Notes: generated from the letters alone by a model not told the origin. A DNA stretch of 64,000 bases from Astropecten irregularis (GCA_963971285.1 OZ020244.1:30194001-30258000), one strand, 5' to 3'; counted from the stretch's first letter, positions 46,801-56,001 are shown. Translations and numbers: made by a program.

Positions 46801-49178
46801 CAAACAACGACCGAAAATCCTTTTGATCTTTTAAAAGATCAAAAATAAAAGAGAAAAGACTTAAGAAATATTGTGTCTGTTTTTCACTGTTTTTACATAA
46901 AGTGGGCACCGTATGGGACTGAACTTTTCACAGATGACTGAGGAGTGTGCGCGGCCTGCAAAAGCCATGTAACACATAGAAAACACACGCATGCATATTT
47001 CAAATCACTTCACAAGGGTCCCTTGAGAAATGTTGTTGTAGGTCAAGACCTTAGTCAAAATCTTTCAAGGATTCACCAGTGACGTCGGTCACTCTCAAGC
47101 ATTTTTGTCCTTTCACACGATTACACTTTTGTAAGATTTCACAAGCATGAGAGAATTTCTCAATGGGTGAGAGTTTTTTTAGCGTCGTGTGAAAAGGCCT
47201 TAATTCATTCAAATGATCATGATGTTACAAGATATCAATAAGCACGAAAATGAAATTTGACAAGTGACCATAAAAATGCAAACATCCCTCCGTGCAATGA
47301 ACACACAGAAAACATATGACCTTTTCCCACTTGATCAGTCTCTGTGGTTTCCCCGGGGTGACGCAGGGGTGAAAATAAGCCATTCCGGCTCGAAATGTTC
47401 ACCCCTCCTTCACCCCCGAGCCACCCCTGAGAAAGATTGCCCTTTCTCCAAGTGAGTTCAACCCTGCTCAGGACCAGGGGCCAATTTCACTGCGCTGCTA
47501 AGCACAAAAATTTGCTTAGCACAAAAATGTCTTGCCCAATAAAACAAACCACATTTAAAATCTCATTTGATGTTCATGGTCAGTCAACAACAGCCAAAGA
47601 ACAATCACAAGTGATACAAAACAACATGGAAATTTGGTTGATAACCCTGAATAAAGACTGAAATGTCATAATGCTTAGCAAATTTTTGTGCTAAGCAGCG
47701 GCGTGAAATTGGCCCCAGGATTGAAATGTTTCACCCCGGGGAGCAGTGCTCTAGTGTGAAAAGGCCTATACTGTATACAAGTTTAATGATGCAACTTGCT
47801 GACGTACATGTACCCTACATGCCATGCCTACTCATATGGATGGTTATTTGATATACTGTATGTCTCCTTTTATAGGCTTGGTACATAATGTATTAATTTC
47901 ACTCTAAAGAAAGGTACACACTATAGTTATTCATCTTTAAAGGTACAATCCATGATTGGTAAAGGTAACAGGAGTACAGGACTGCACTCATACTTTGTCT
48001 GATCAAACATGTACATGAAATAATAAACCTGTGAACATTTGAGCTCAATCGGACATCTGAGTCACAAGAAAATAGCGAAAACCCGACCCGATTTTTCTTA
48101 TAAAACATGAAGAATAATTTACTTTATGTTTGTACCAAAAATCGTTCGGATGAACGATCTTTGAAAAAGACGCTAAATCTTGATTTGCTTGAAAAACCTA
48201 GCATCTGATGAACCAAGGTTTCCCATGGTGACTGTTGGCACTGTTTACGAACTGTTGAGTCCATTTTCTGTCTCAAACTCAATAATTTTTTTTTGAAGCC
48301 TTGCAAATCCTATATGCTCCCTTTAAAGACATAATACATGTAATACAAGAATGGTAAAAGTGACAGAACAGCTGCAGGCTGTTCATAATTTGATTTGTCA
48401 TGGAATAAAGACAAACCTGTGAAACTTTCAGCTCAAGCTATCATGGGAACTGTAGAGAACAGTGCCGGAAAACGTTCACGGTATTTTCAAATCTATGCAC
48501 AGGAGTTTTTATTTCACCCCGAGAGCAAAACTGTTTCCGGTCGTAGTTTTACTTATTTCTGGATAAATACAGAATTTCAGTATGTTTCTACCTGCACAAT
48601 CTTCCTATCCTGAAAGTTATACATTAATCTGTCAACATTTCTGTTTTTACTGAAAGAGCAGTAAGATTTTAAATTTTGGAAAGATAAATTGACCAGATCG
48701 CCAATAACTAAACAGAATATTGCTGACAGGCTCACATACATACGGACTTGCATTTAGCTAGTACCATGTAGGCCTATTATCTCCTGGACCCTGGCCGTAA
48801 GGGGCGAGAACTCCGCTTGCTATGATTCACAATATAAGTGAATTTAGCCGGCACTCAAAATGGGCATAACACTTGGGATGCTACCAGGCTACCTGTACTA
48901 TCCAGGCATGCAACTTTTCCTCGGATCAGCTGATTTCCTCTTTTTTTCACTTCAATCTCATGCCATTGAAAATAGAAAAACACTGCACAAAATCTTGTAA
49001 AGATTGGAATTTCATCGTTTTTTGTTAAGTCTAAGTTGCATGCCTCAGACGTGACCGTCCGTTTAAGAGTGATACATTACAATGTTGATTAATTTGTTTG
49101 CTTAATTGTTTGTTTGCATTTGCTCAGGTACGGGTGATATCAAGCTAGTAGCTGAGGAATGTCCACAGCAGGGTAATG
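28691..49178 (+). CDS. SENP8: SENP8 / DEN1 / NEDP1, NEDD8-specific protease (partial, five exons; 3' end outside window)
   Basis: Cysteine protease of the Ulp1/SENP (C48) family. Family knowledge: it matures the NEDD8 precursor and removes NEDD8 from cullins and other substrates. Joining 28691-28815, 30951-31039, 33129-33237, 37994-38109 and 49128-49178 gives 163 codons plus one base with no stop. Recognisable family blocks in order are LSYHDSLL, WLNDKLIGFAFEYF, PEVTQFIK, FLDPLNLPNK, VFLAIND, GGCHWSLLV, HYDS and EECPQQGN. His107 and Asp124 are 17 residues apart, exactly as His102 and Asp119 in the human enzyme; Gln160 matches the oxyanion Gln157. The next expected block (aromatic-Asp-Cys-Gly, nucleophile) should start the next exon; I searched 49179-64000 for GA(T/C)TG(T/C)GG and saw none. 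The human protein is 212 residues, so about 50 remain. The start has G at -3 and +4. Many coding introns contrast with the intronless human coding region, as I recall it. Confidence 0.94.
29420..29478 (+). pseudogene. Exon-2-like sequence (cryptic or decayed)
   Basis: GGTTCTGCCTTC then CAGATACTTTGAGCACTGAG resembles the exon 2 boundary TGTTCTGCCTTCACAGATACTTTGAGCATGATGAG. If used after exon 1 it would encode EYFEH and stop. The match is short, about 25 identical bases in two blocks. Confidence 0.35.
29700..29910 (-). repeat. Older repeat H with matching copy at 48740-48875
   Basis: Shared blocks with the opposite strand at 48740-48875: ATCTCCTGGACCC / GGGTCCAGGAGAT, CCTTACGGC / GCCGTAAGG, ACTTGCATTTAG / CTAAATGCAAGT, GTGAATC.TAGCAAGC. 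This copy carries the 73-bp hairpin insertion; the other is empty. Confidence 0.7.
29756..29828. mobile_element. 73-bp hairpin MITE with 9-bp TSD
   Basis: Perfect 26-bp inverted ends (TAGCTGCAGTAACTGTAGCC continuing CTATAT, and its complement) around a 21-base centre. Flanked by AGCAAGCTC at 29747-29755 and 29829-29837. A 9-bp duplication is typical of Mutator-like elements. Confidence 0.9.
30641..30829 (+). mobile_element. Decayed MITE family C-related element
   Basis: GTTTAAGCATGAAAATTCTT, AAACAGGATTACCAACCACA, TTGACTTGTATTCGGCCATT and TTTTGGTGCTTAACAGG match 43040-43250. Terminal GGCCAATTTCA repeats are lost. Confidence 0.6.
30951..31039 (+). CDS. SENP8: SENP8 exon 2
   Basis: Acceptor CTGCCTTCACAG and donor GTAAGA. 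The first base completes Glu42, followed by YFEHDEFRALADR, VAFVGPEVTQFIKLSN. The 29 full codons align with the human segment around SPEVTQFIK. The exon ends one base into the next codon. Confidence 0.93.
31775..32121. mobile_element. MITE G (CCCATAGAGTTAAAT ends)
   Basis: CCCATAGAGTTAAATAAAAA at the left and TTTTTATTTAACTCTATGGG at the right, inverted repeats continuing through ACTAGAGTGTG. TATC lies immediately outside both ends (31771-31774, 32122-32125). No transposase. Confidence 0.87.
32822..32976 (-). mobile_element. tRNA-related SINE, copy 1 (minus)
   Basis: On the minus strand: GGCTTCTGAGTGCCAAACGA, ACAAAGATAATTGACAGTTT, then the tRNA-like part GGGTAGCTTAGTGGGTAAGA and box B GGTTCAAATCC, ending CCCACTCCAGTC. 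The same order occurs at 45538-45716. A leader of about 60 bases precedes the tRNA-like part, so this is not a plain tRNA gene; the T-stem does not pair well. Confidence 0.7.
33061..33103. repeat. 43-base hairpin next to the exon 3 acceptor
   Basis: AAAAGGTTTGCCGTGTTACTA pairs with TAGTAACACAGCAAACCTTTT (one mismatch). The apex TACTAAT resembles a branch site. It ends 25 bases before exon 3. Confidence 0.85.
33129..33237 (+). CDS. SENP8: SENP8 exon 3 (catalytic His)
   Basis: Acceptor TTCTGCAG, donor GTAAGT. The exon encodes FLDPLNLPNKDYVFLAIND and then TAGGCH, ending two bases into the Trp that follows His107. That His-Trp pair is the start of the catalytic triad in C48 proteases. A 43-base near-perfect hairpin ends only 25 bases before the exon (listed separately). 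Confidence 0.94.
33318..33666 (-). mobile_element. MITE family B', copy 3 (minus)
   Basis: Nearly the complement of 47937-48326: TTATTGAGTTTGAGACAGGA, GTTCGTAAACAG, CCATGGGAAATCTTGGTTCA, GCAAATCAAGATTTAG; ends GTATTGTACCTTTAA at 33666. Confidence 0.82.
33691..33815 (-). repeat. Hammerhead-core-like repeat P, copy 2 (minus)
   Basis: On the minus strand TTTGAGAAA, stem GATCCT/AGGATC with loop CCT, GGAACGCGTCAGG, then CTAACTCCAAGCATTTGATA, TATTTCAGGTCATTTTGG. Same layout as 39046-39172. Confidence 0.6.
34790..35133 (+). mobile_element. tRNA-derived SINE (plus)
   Basis: Box A-like TGGCAAAGTGCG (34797-34808), box B GGTTCGATCCC (34840-34850), body with GGGTTTTTCTCTGGGTTCTC and CGGTTTTCCTCCC, tail AAGAAATAAATTAATAAAT. 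Box spacing suits a pol III promoter. Confidence 0.82.
37994..38109 (+). CDS. SENP8: SENP8 exon 4 (catalytic Asp)
   Basis: Acceptor TTTTGATACCAG completes Trp108; then SLLVCNRAEGRFSHYDS with Asp124 in HYDS, followed by SNQGAAMILCSKLHRFLK. Donor is GTAGAT, weaker than the others in the gene. Spacing from His107 to Asp124 is 17 residues, the same as in human SENP8. Confidence 0.93.
38307..38600. mobile_element. MITE family E (GGCCCAATTTCATGGAATCCG ends)
   Basis: Left GGCCCAATTTCATGGAATCC and right GGATTTCATGAAATTGGGCC. A second inner copy of the end, CACGGATTCCATGAAAT, lies at 38512-38528, suggesting a composite or a tandem-end derivative. Confidence 0.8.
38774..38870 (+). repeat. Hammerhead-core-like repeat S, copy 3
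   Basis: CCTGAAGAT, stem GATTAG/CTGATC (38784-38789, 38796-38801, one G-T pair), GCAACGTC, then CGGTTCTTCTCAGAAGCACA shared with 13236-13265. The core has GCAA in place of GAAA, which would inactivate a hammerhead. Confidence 0.55.
39046..39172 (+). repeat. Hammerhead-core-like repeat P, copy 3
   Basis: TTTGAGAAA, stem GATCCT/AGGATT (39057-39062, 39066-39071), GAAACACGTCAGG, TCCTAACTCCAAGCATTTGA, TATTTCAGGTAATTTTTGGC, ending near TTACTTGTATTG. Confidence 0.6.
40262..40635 (+). mobile_element. MITE family A, copy 10
   Basis: TTAAAAGTAGTATCATACTT to ACCAAAGTACATGTATGATG-TTACCTTTAA, full length, with a CATGTA duplication in the right terminal repeat. Joined head-to-tail to copy 11 through one TTAA. 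Confidence 0.88.
40632..40985 (+). mobile_element. MITE family A, copy 11 (tandem with copy 10)
   Basis: TTAAAGGTACTATCATACTT; interior more diverged than copy 10 (GATCTTTGGAAGATAATGG replaces the GATC palindrome). Right end stops at CCCCAAAGTATAG. Confidence 0.83.
41271..41612. mobile_element. MITE J (TAAGGCCGAAAAAATA ends)
   Basis: Left TAAGGCCGAAAAAATAAAAT and GGTTGTGTTGCCCTCA; right TGAGGGCAACACAACC and ATTATTTTTTTCGGCCTAA. GGTCGGTCGGTCA and ACGGTCGGTCGCTGA lie inside. About 342 bp, non-coding. Confidence 0.87.
43005..43264 (+). mobile_element. MITE family C, copy 2
   Basis: GGGGCCAATTTCACAGAGCT, GCTTAAGCATGAAAAGTCTT, and the degenerate right end AAGCAGCTGTATGATATTAG-CCCC. Confidence 0.75.
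43326..43456 (+). other. Possible orphan terminal exon (uncertain)
   Basis: After an acceptor-like CTTCCCCCGTACAG one frame reads CQLNPTMKESFEQTDIEPHK and continues to a TAG at 43454-43456, ending TALTPINDET. Composition is unlike the nearby repeats. It is not SENP8: splicing from exon 4 in phase gives only a few residues before a stop. No partner exon was found. Confidence 0.2.
44935..45157 (+). mobile_element. MITE family K, copy 2 (empty of foldback)
   Basis: GGCCCCCTTCACATGAGGCA, ATTTACAGGCAATCAGTTCC and the right end AGTTGCCTTGTGTGACATGG-CC. GGGTAGATGGTTGC is the uninterrupted equivalent of the 23616 insertion site. Confidence 0.83.
45538..45716 (+). mobile_element. tRNA-related SINE, copy 2 (plus)
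   Basis: GGCTTCTGACTGCCAAACGA, ACAAAGATAATTGACTATTA, then TGTAGCTTAATTGATAAGAG (box A-like) and GGTTCCAATTCC (box B-like, 45670-45681), CGCTCCAGTTCATTTTTC. Same leader plus tRNA-like layout as 32822-32976 in the other orientation. Confidence 0.7.
46654..46940 (+). mobile_element. MITE family A, copy 12 (3' truncated)
   Basis: TTAAAGGTAGTATCATACTT to TTTTCACAGATGACTG, where it breaks off. GATCTTTTAAAAGATC is intact. Confidence 0.85.
47477..47716 (+). mobile_element. MITE family C, copy 3 (well preserved)
   Basis: GGGGCCAATTTCACTGCGCT and AGCGGCGTGAAATTGGCCCC, with GCTTAGCACAAAAATGTCTT next to the left end and TTTTTGTGCTAAGC next to the right. The interior is the complement of copy 1 (AACCAAATT...GCTGTTGTT), so it is in the other orientation internally. 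Confidence 0.85.
47937..48326 (+). mobile_element. MITE family B', copy 4 (TTAA both sides)
   Basis: TTAAAGGTACAATCCATGAT to TATGCTCCCTTTAA. Highly similar to the complement of 33318-33666, including ACGAACTGTTGAGTCCATTT. Confidence 0.85.
48323..48655 (+). mobile_element. MITE family B, copy 3
   Basis: Starts at the TTAA shared with the preceding element: TTAAAGACATAATACATGTA; GTCATGGAATAAAGACAAAC, CAGGAGTTTTTATTTCACCC, CTGGATAAATACAGAATTTC. Right end lost. Confidence 0.7.
48740..48875 (+). repeat. Repeat H, empty-site copy
   Basis: Complement of 29700-29910 lacking the 73-bp hairpin: CGGACTTGCATTTAGCTAGT, TATCTCCTGGACCCTGGCCG, GCTTGCTATGATTCACAATA. Confidence 0.7.
49128..49178 (+). CDS. 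SENP8: SENP8 exon 5 (oxyanion Gln)
   Basis: A 51-base exon with acceptor TTTGCTCAG and donor GTGAGT. It encodes GTGDIKLVAEECPQQGN, matching the human stretch that ends QQNS just before the SYDCG nucleophile block. Gln160 is the expected oxyanion-hole residue. The phase (2 in, 1 out) joins exon 4 exactly. The following exon is not in the window. Confidence 0.88.
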
Positions 49179-49240
49179 GTGAGTTCATTATAATATTGTT
49201 CTGTAATTTCTTTTTGCTAATAAGTTTTTCATTTATCATA

Positions 49241-49420
49241 CAGTGGAACACCACTATAACAAACATGCCGGGATGCACAGAATCTGTTTGTTATAGTGGT
49301 TGTTCGTTATAGTGAACAATGTTCAGCCTGCTTGTACATTGTACACATAAATTGGGAGCCAAGGATGATGTTCGGTGTAGCCAAATGTTCGGTATAGCGG
49401 AGTTTTTTATATTGGCATTC
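49241..49420 (+). mobile_element. Possible Tigger/pogo-like MITE fragment
   Basis: CAGTGGAACACCACTATAAC resembles CAGTGGAACC-type termini of pogo/Tigger elements; CGTTATAGTGAAC and CGGTATAGCGGAG repeat the theme. Right end not defined. Confidence 0.35.
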
Positions 49421-49969
49421 AATTGTTGTAGGATTTCCGTGGATACTTCACGCTGACATTGTGGTAATGATTATTCCTCTCCTTTGTTTTATGATCTCAA
49501 CATATAAGTGATCAATGTTATTATTGTGCGCAATGCATGATAACACATCATGTATGGACCGTTCCGGCTTTGCTCTTAAGCCCCGCCCATGTGTGTGTTT
49601 ACCTACAGCATGTGACCGAGTTTGACGGAGACTTTTGTGGTCACCTGATTACAATAGTGCGCCGCCATGAGTTGGCAACGTGTTGGCCAATCACAATGCA
49701 CAGAATTAATGTTGTCGAGATGTGGAAGCATGCGCAGTTTGTCGACAAATTGGCCGACTCAATGAAAACTCATGGTGGCGCACTAATGTGAAATGCCCAT
49801 ATTGGTCAAATCTCACAGTTGATTGACAGGCCCGAAGTGTCCATTGTGTAGCAGAATGATACATGTATATGTACAATAGCCGTTTTGCCCTTGATAATGT
49901 ATGAAGACAGCAGTTGTCGCATCCGTATTGTCCTGTTGATCAGCATGACACATAAGACAGAATAGCGCT

Positions 49970-50181
49970 CCGCACTTGCTCTAAGAATAACAGGCTAAAT
50001 GCTGTGCCGTCACACCGGATCTCAGACAAACAATTACATTGCAACCATGCAAACGTGTGTTGTGCATGTATGGTGTACACTATGTATGTGAGTCTGACAT
50101 GTTTGCCTGACATCCGGTGATTTTGTACGTGCATGCGCTGGCCAAATCACTCGTGTGACGTCATTTGTGCAGAGCGTTATT
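49970..50181 (+). mobile_element. MITE family D (AATAGCGCT ends), copy 1
   Basis: GAATAGCGCTCCGCACTTGC at the left and GACGTCATTTGTGCAGAGCG-TTATT at the right, with CTCAGACAAACA and CATCCGGTGATTTTGTA as in the copies at 56795 and 57529. Confidence 0.78.
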
Positions 50182-50781
50182 AACAGATTAAGGATGACAG
50201 AGGTTGAGACAGTGGGATTCGCTGTTTTTATTCCACCGCCCTCTGTATTCAAACATCCCCAGTTACCCTGCCTTTAAAAACTACAGGACTTCCAAGGATA
50301 ACAATCACACGCCCACTCTAGGCTGCTTTGTTTGGTATAGTGGCTGAACAAGAGAAAGCACACGTACATCTTAGAGGGGAATGGCAATGGACCTGTCAAT
50401 ATCAAACATGAAGTCCTCACTGAATGGTGTTGAGAGGATTCCTGTTTGTTTTTCTTCCATCCAGTACCTTGTTTTATCTGACCTATTTTTCCTGATGTAT
50501 GGGTTTCATTTTTAAGGGGGAGTGGGGAATTGGGGAAGGAAGCCTAGCTGCCCAATCATTGGGCTGCAGGTTGACTAAAAAGGCTTTTGGCTGCGGTCCG
50601 GAAGTAGATTCTTTAGTTTGGAAAGGAAAACAGAGCTTCAGCTTCAATGAAAAACCACAACCTACATTTCAGGCATATGGATGACAGAGCCGGAGCTCCT
50701 TCGTAAATGCCTTATATATTTGCTGGCCTGCCTGCCACTGGAGGGGGCTGATCAAGTGATAGGCCTCCTTTTCCCCCATGG

Positions 50782-50962
50782 TATACACTGATCCGACAGC
50801 GCGAACATGGAGGTAAAAAACATGATTAGGGGACATACACCCTTTAATAATAGAGTGTGGGGGACGTAAATTCTTTTGTTGCCGGACAAAATACGGGCGC
50901 GGATACACCAGTAATGGCTGGTGTTTTTTACCTCCATGTTCGCACCATCGGATCGGTGTATA
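50782..50962. mobile_element. MITE family L, copy 1
   Basis: TATACACTGATCCGACAGCG and GAACATGGAGGTAAAAAAC at the left; GTTTTTTACCTCCATGTTCG and CATCGGATCGGTGTATA at the right. Confidence 0.85.
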
Positions 50963-51854
50963 CGCACAAGTTTTGACATCATCTGTAGGGCAAAATGAAG
51001 ACTTAAATAATTGAATTTGGTCAGACATTTAGCGACGGTGCCTTATTGACTGCACTTACAGGTACATGTACATCCATGATGTACCATTAAGCTGTGATTT
51101 GACAAATTGAAATTCGGGCGGGTTAGATTTCCCCCAATTCGATCTTCGGTAGCCAGCTATCTGTCTCTTCAGGCTCAATCACTAATCAGCTGAAGTCATG
51201 GTGATCAGGACCTTTGGTATCTCTCTTTGGCACAGAAGCCTTGAGCAGTTTGGGGGAGGGGGAGGGAGGGCAGCAAAGAAAGGAACATCGCATGATCACA
51301 GACCTCAGAGCCCTAGATCAAGATCTTTCTGAAGACACACATGTCGCTATACATCATGCACACGCACACACTATAGCTAGATGTCAAGCCCTGATTGTTC
51401 ACAGGGACATACGTACATGGGAATACTTCTGAACATTGTGGGTCATTCAATCTGATTAGGGAAATATTTGTGTCTCAGTTTCGCTGTCATCCTGAATCAT
51501 GACGCCTGTCAAATTAACATTTTAAAGAGTTTCTTTCAAGGCACGGCAGGTAGGCCTACATCTTTGTTCATGCTGGATTATTTTTGGCATCTTTGGTGCT
51601 GGAAGAGCTAGGCCATTCATTTGAGTCATGTTTTCAAAATGCATCATTATATACTATTTAACTGTGAAAAGTTTATGAAAATTAATTAGGGTACTCACTT
51701 TTTTAGAATGATAATGATTTGGAGTGTTTTAAAATGTGCTAATTAATTTGGGCACATACGTAAGCTGCTTAGAAATTTGAAATTTCAAGTTCTGTGAAAA
51801 TTGCTTTCAGCTGAGGCAACTTTCAGAGGCTCTCTTGTTGATTGCAGCATTTTC

Positions 51855-52165
51855 TTAGGCCAAGACTATACGCTGTGCTACTGCCGTGCCGAACCTAAAT
51901 CAAATGAGTACAGCAATAGCATGGCAATAGCGCAGCAGTTGCACTAAACGGCGAACTTAATTATGATTGTCTCGCCACTTGCCGTTCCTAATACCGATAG
52001 CGTGGGAGACCCTTTCGAGCCAAAGAGCAATTGCTGTGCCGAAATCAATTTGCCGAGCCAAATTCACATTAAACGGCCTGCTATTGCCGTGCCAAACTTG
52101 AAAATGAAAAATTATCTGAGTTTGGCACCTGTAGCAGTAGCATGGCGTATAGCCTAGGCCTTAGT
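51855..52165. mobile_element. MITE M (GGCCAAGACTATACGC ends)
   Basis: TTAGGCCAAGACTATACGCT, GTGCTACTGC at the left; GCAGTAGCATGGCGTATAGC, CTAGGCCTTAG at the right. GCCGTGCC and GGCACGG-like blocks repeat internally. Confidence 0.75.
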
Positions 52166-52288
52166 GACATATTTGACATCAATTGGTATAATTTGTATTC
52201 ATAACTTTAATAGGCCTATGGCTCCACACAGAACCGGAACAACCTTACATTGGGTCATAATTACCACTTCTGTACCATACGTGTACCT

Positions 52289-52652
52289 AAATGGTAATAT
52301 CATACTTTGGTTTTTATCAAAGAAATGCAGATTCATGGGCAAAAATATCAAGACACATTTCAGTCCCATACGGTGCCCACTTTTTGAGAAAACAGTGAAA
52401 AACAGCCACATTATTTCTTAAGTCTTTTTTTTTTGTTTTTTGGATCTTTTAAAAGATCAAAAAGATTGTTTAAATATCAAAAAGATTTTTGGTCATTTTA
52501 CTAATTTCTTGATTGATACACGTACACCATTTCAGGGGGAAAAATTTTAACGGTTTGTTTCTACCACCACCATCTTCATACCCTGTAAGTTATACGTAAA
52601 TCTGTGAACATTTCTGTTTTGGTTTCTTACCAAAGTATGATACTACCTTTAA
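52289..52652 (-). mobile_element. MITE family A, copy 13
   Basis: ATGGTAATATCATACTTTGG to CCAAAGTATGATACTACCTTTAA; ATCAAAAAGATT is duplicated at about 52460 and 52480. Confidence 0.85.
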
Positions 52653-55055
52653 AAGTGAAGCGATTGATTTGGCTGAAGAACGACTGTGAGTGCACTCCAC
52701 ATGTAGCTATAGCTCCCATTCCGGTATGGCACATTTACCTACATAAACCAGGGCACCGTCACATACCGGTAATCCTGCAACACCATGTGGAATGACCCAT
52801 GTTAATATCGGGTTCCTGTGAATGTTGTACATTTGTAGGTGTAAGGGGCAAAATGCAATGGCCACCTGCAGGCAGGTTTATATGGAAGCTATAGATTTAT
52901 GCAAAAAGACCACTCAGGCCCAAGTTCCTGAAAATGTTACAAATTGATAATTATACTGCGTGATGGGGTTTTCGGGTAACCCTTGATGAGAATTCTTCCG
53001 CATGTGACGAAAAGCCTCAGCAATGTGCTTACAGGAGGGCCATGTCTGTGCATTCCCAGGGCTGCCTATAGCCCCTAACCTTTCCCCAACCCATAACCCT
53101 CCTTGGTCATGTAATCTCATGTACATTGTAACCGATAGTCAAGTCCATTAGGGGTATCTCATGAGTGCCACCATTACTCCTAGCCCCATATCAGATATCA
53201 TCATCATCATACTTAAACTCCCAATCAGGAAAACAGTCATGCCTTCTTGGGGTACATATCCCCGCAATATGGCACCACAAAGGAGCCTTGCTTCTCTCAC
53301 CCTGCATGCCCCGGCCCGCGCCCCCTCCTTCGTCCTTCCCCCTCCTCAAAGTCATTGGCATTTTTTAAGTTCCCGTCAGACCTAAGGGTGGAATCATTAG
53401 GACTAACATATGCCATCGATTTAGCATTGTGCCATTCCCCCACCCCCCTCCTCCCCTAGGGGTAAGAGACATAAACTTTTGTTGGAGTCCGGAGACTGGC
53501 CAGGGGGATCATGCTGTCAGACTTTAGTCTAATTAGGAGGGAGCATTTGACACTCTTGACAAGCCTATTTGCAAGTTACCCCCGTTGGCTAGATGTCTGT
53601 CTCGCTGCCAATACATGGATCAATATAAGGGAAGCAACTGCATACACGGAGGCTTAGGGATGATTATGATGTTCTTGTGAAAACATGTCGAGGCAAGCCA
53701 GCAGCTGCCCGTTAAGCATGTCAACTCATCAACCCCCGCCCCAACTTTCAAGAATCAGCACATTTGCATTTCGTACGATGGGAAATCTTTCTTTTTTTGT
53801 CTTTTCCAATTCCATTTGCTTCCCCATTCAGTCTTATCACAGCCTTAAAGGTCCGAGAATCTGCAGATTGGCAACACGTATGCGGCTGATGACAGTCGTT
53901 CCAGTGATAAATTTAGAGAAACTCTCAATGAATCTTTGCCAGCTACTGTATTATATTGTGTACATCTTGTACTCAAATGTGCGACACACTTAAACTTCAC
54001 CTTGTCAGATATTTGAAATCCCCACTCTAAGATGCTCTATGAAGGACACCGTGTCAGCGTCTCAGCGATGCTAGATAAGCTATTTCTGTAAGTTTACAAT
54101 AGTTACACAAGCAACGTGCGGCTTTTATACATGTGTCCATGACGGTTGAGATGAGTGACATTTTAAAGTCGCCCGATTACTCTGGAAGTCTAGAGGTTAT
54201 CTCAAGGGAGAGCTCAGAAACATCATTCAAATCTTATTCACAAACATGACAATGGGTTTACGAATCGTCAGGATCTGTTCATTTCTATCATGCGGGCTTT
54301 TTCTCGGGATGCAGTTGATATCAGGGTTATACTCGAACGGTTAAAATTCCGTGCAGGATAACTTTGCTGTGGTGAAATACAATTCAGTGCTAAGTGTCCG
54401 TAGAGGAAAATCTGATCAACAAAATGGTCAGAAAATCACCAGCCCCCCCCCCCCCTTTGATCCACCTCTATGCTAGCTAGTACCTACTTCCTTACAATGT
54501 ACATACGATGCAGCCGAAGAACACAAGAGTAGAAATTCTCGCTATAAAAGCGAAGTTGTGTAAAGCGATCGCCAAGAACTTTGAGTGGAATTGTGGCTGG
54601 ACGGCATCTTGAAAACCTCCTCAGGAAGTTTGGGCTTCATTTACACTTTTTTTGGACGGGGTCAGACCTAAAAAAAAAAAGGGAAGCAGAGCCTGAAAAT
54701 GTCTTTGAACTGTAAAACGAAAGGTTGTGAACTTTTTGCTCGTACGTGCGTGCATTTCAGACTTCACTTTATTTTCCATCTTTTTGTTTTTCTCCGTCCT
54801 TGTTTTGATGGTTCTCACGTACTATAAATTTCATCAGTATTCCATCAGGGAAGTCAATGATCAAGTCAAAAGCATTTCTACTTTGTCAAATAAGTCAGAT
54901 AAAGTGCCTGTACTTCAGTGCACTCTTTGTAGAATGTGGACTGAACATCTACGTCCATCAAGAAGTTGTCATGCACTACTGCAAATCCTCGTGCAGTCTC
55001 AGACAAAAACTGACGTCATATTTTGTTGGTTGTCAAGGTTGAATGTTGACTACAA

Positions 55056-55177
55056 TTGGAGACTTTGGAGAACCGGTCTTCAAGTCAACAGCGCACGCGC
55101 AAAGCAACGCGCGCATGCTCACAATTGCATGCGTGTGCACTGTTGACTTGAAGACCGGTTCTCCAAAGTCTCCCATT
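55056..55177. mobile_element. Foldback MITE (GGAGACTTTGGAG), copy 4
   Basis: TTGGAGACTTTGGAGAACCG and its complement at 55157-55177, with GCGCACGCGC and AACGCGCGCATGC in the middle. Confidence 0.87.
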
Positions 55178-56001
55178 GGAGATTTTGCTTCAGTGTTCAA
55201 AAACTTTTCCCCCTTGTTTTTTGGTTGAATCAAGAACTTCATGTAATTGATTTTTATCGGAGGAAGAAAAGGTACTATCCCTGAACCAGATATTTGTGAA
55301 AGATCCGGCCATTAGATCAATAAACTAGATCATGCTCCTGCTCATTGATGAGGTGTGTGTGTACATGTACGTGAGCTGTACCAATTTCACGATGAGTAAA
55401 AAGCTCTCAAGCTTTTTCCTCTCGGCCGATTTCTTCCTGAAAAATATTTCCTGTCTTCAGTTTCTCATACATGGAATCCGTGCATTTCTGTGAATTGTCC
55501 CATTTTTTCAGTTTTATGGAAAGTTTTTACCCTTGTGGCCAGAGTCATGACAGTCGGTGGCAGAATTGACATATTTAGTGTGTAATAAGGAGATGCGATG
55601 CCACAGCACTGTTCCATTTATCAGTGTAAGACATGGCTTTGATGAAATCATCCAATTGATTTCATATCAGGATCCAGTTTGGTACATGGCCTTGGATTCA
55701 TTACGGATGCCGGCCAGCTAGCCCAACCAGTAAAAAATATACTATCTCTATTATTCAAATTTAACGAGATGTACTCTAGCCCAAAAGTGCAGTTTTATTA
55801 TTTTGAAATCAAACTCTTATGAGTTTGATCATTTGTAGATAGAATTGGGTTGGCCGTTTCTTTTTTAAAATTGGGTTGATTTCATTTAGATCAAGGACTA
55901 GCTTGTTACCAGCCTGCCATGTACAATTTGTACATAATACTATTTGCCTTGGTACATGTACTGTGTATCTTTAGTTTCTCCACGAGAGCTGGAAATGGAA
56001 C

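Larger units (their letters stand above)
38110..49127 (+). other. SENP8 intron 4
   Basis: 11,018 bp, GTAGAT to CTCAG, the most repeat-laden complete intron: family E, A, C, K, B' and B elements, MITE J, a SINE and a possible orphan exon at 43326. Unassigned stretches (39173-40261, 41613-43004, 45717-46653) hold nothing I recognise beyond C-rich runs near 39285-39320. Confidence 0.85.

Noticed and set aside
52681-52700. CGACTGTGAGTGC as a DCx nucleophile motif
   Set aside because: Encodes Asp-Cys-Glu rather than Asp-Cys-Gly and has no acceptor in phase; it lies next to a MITE end.
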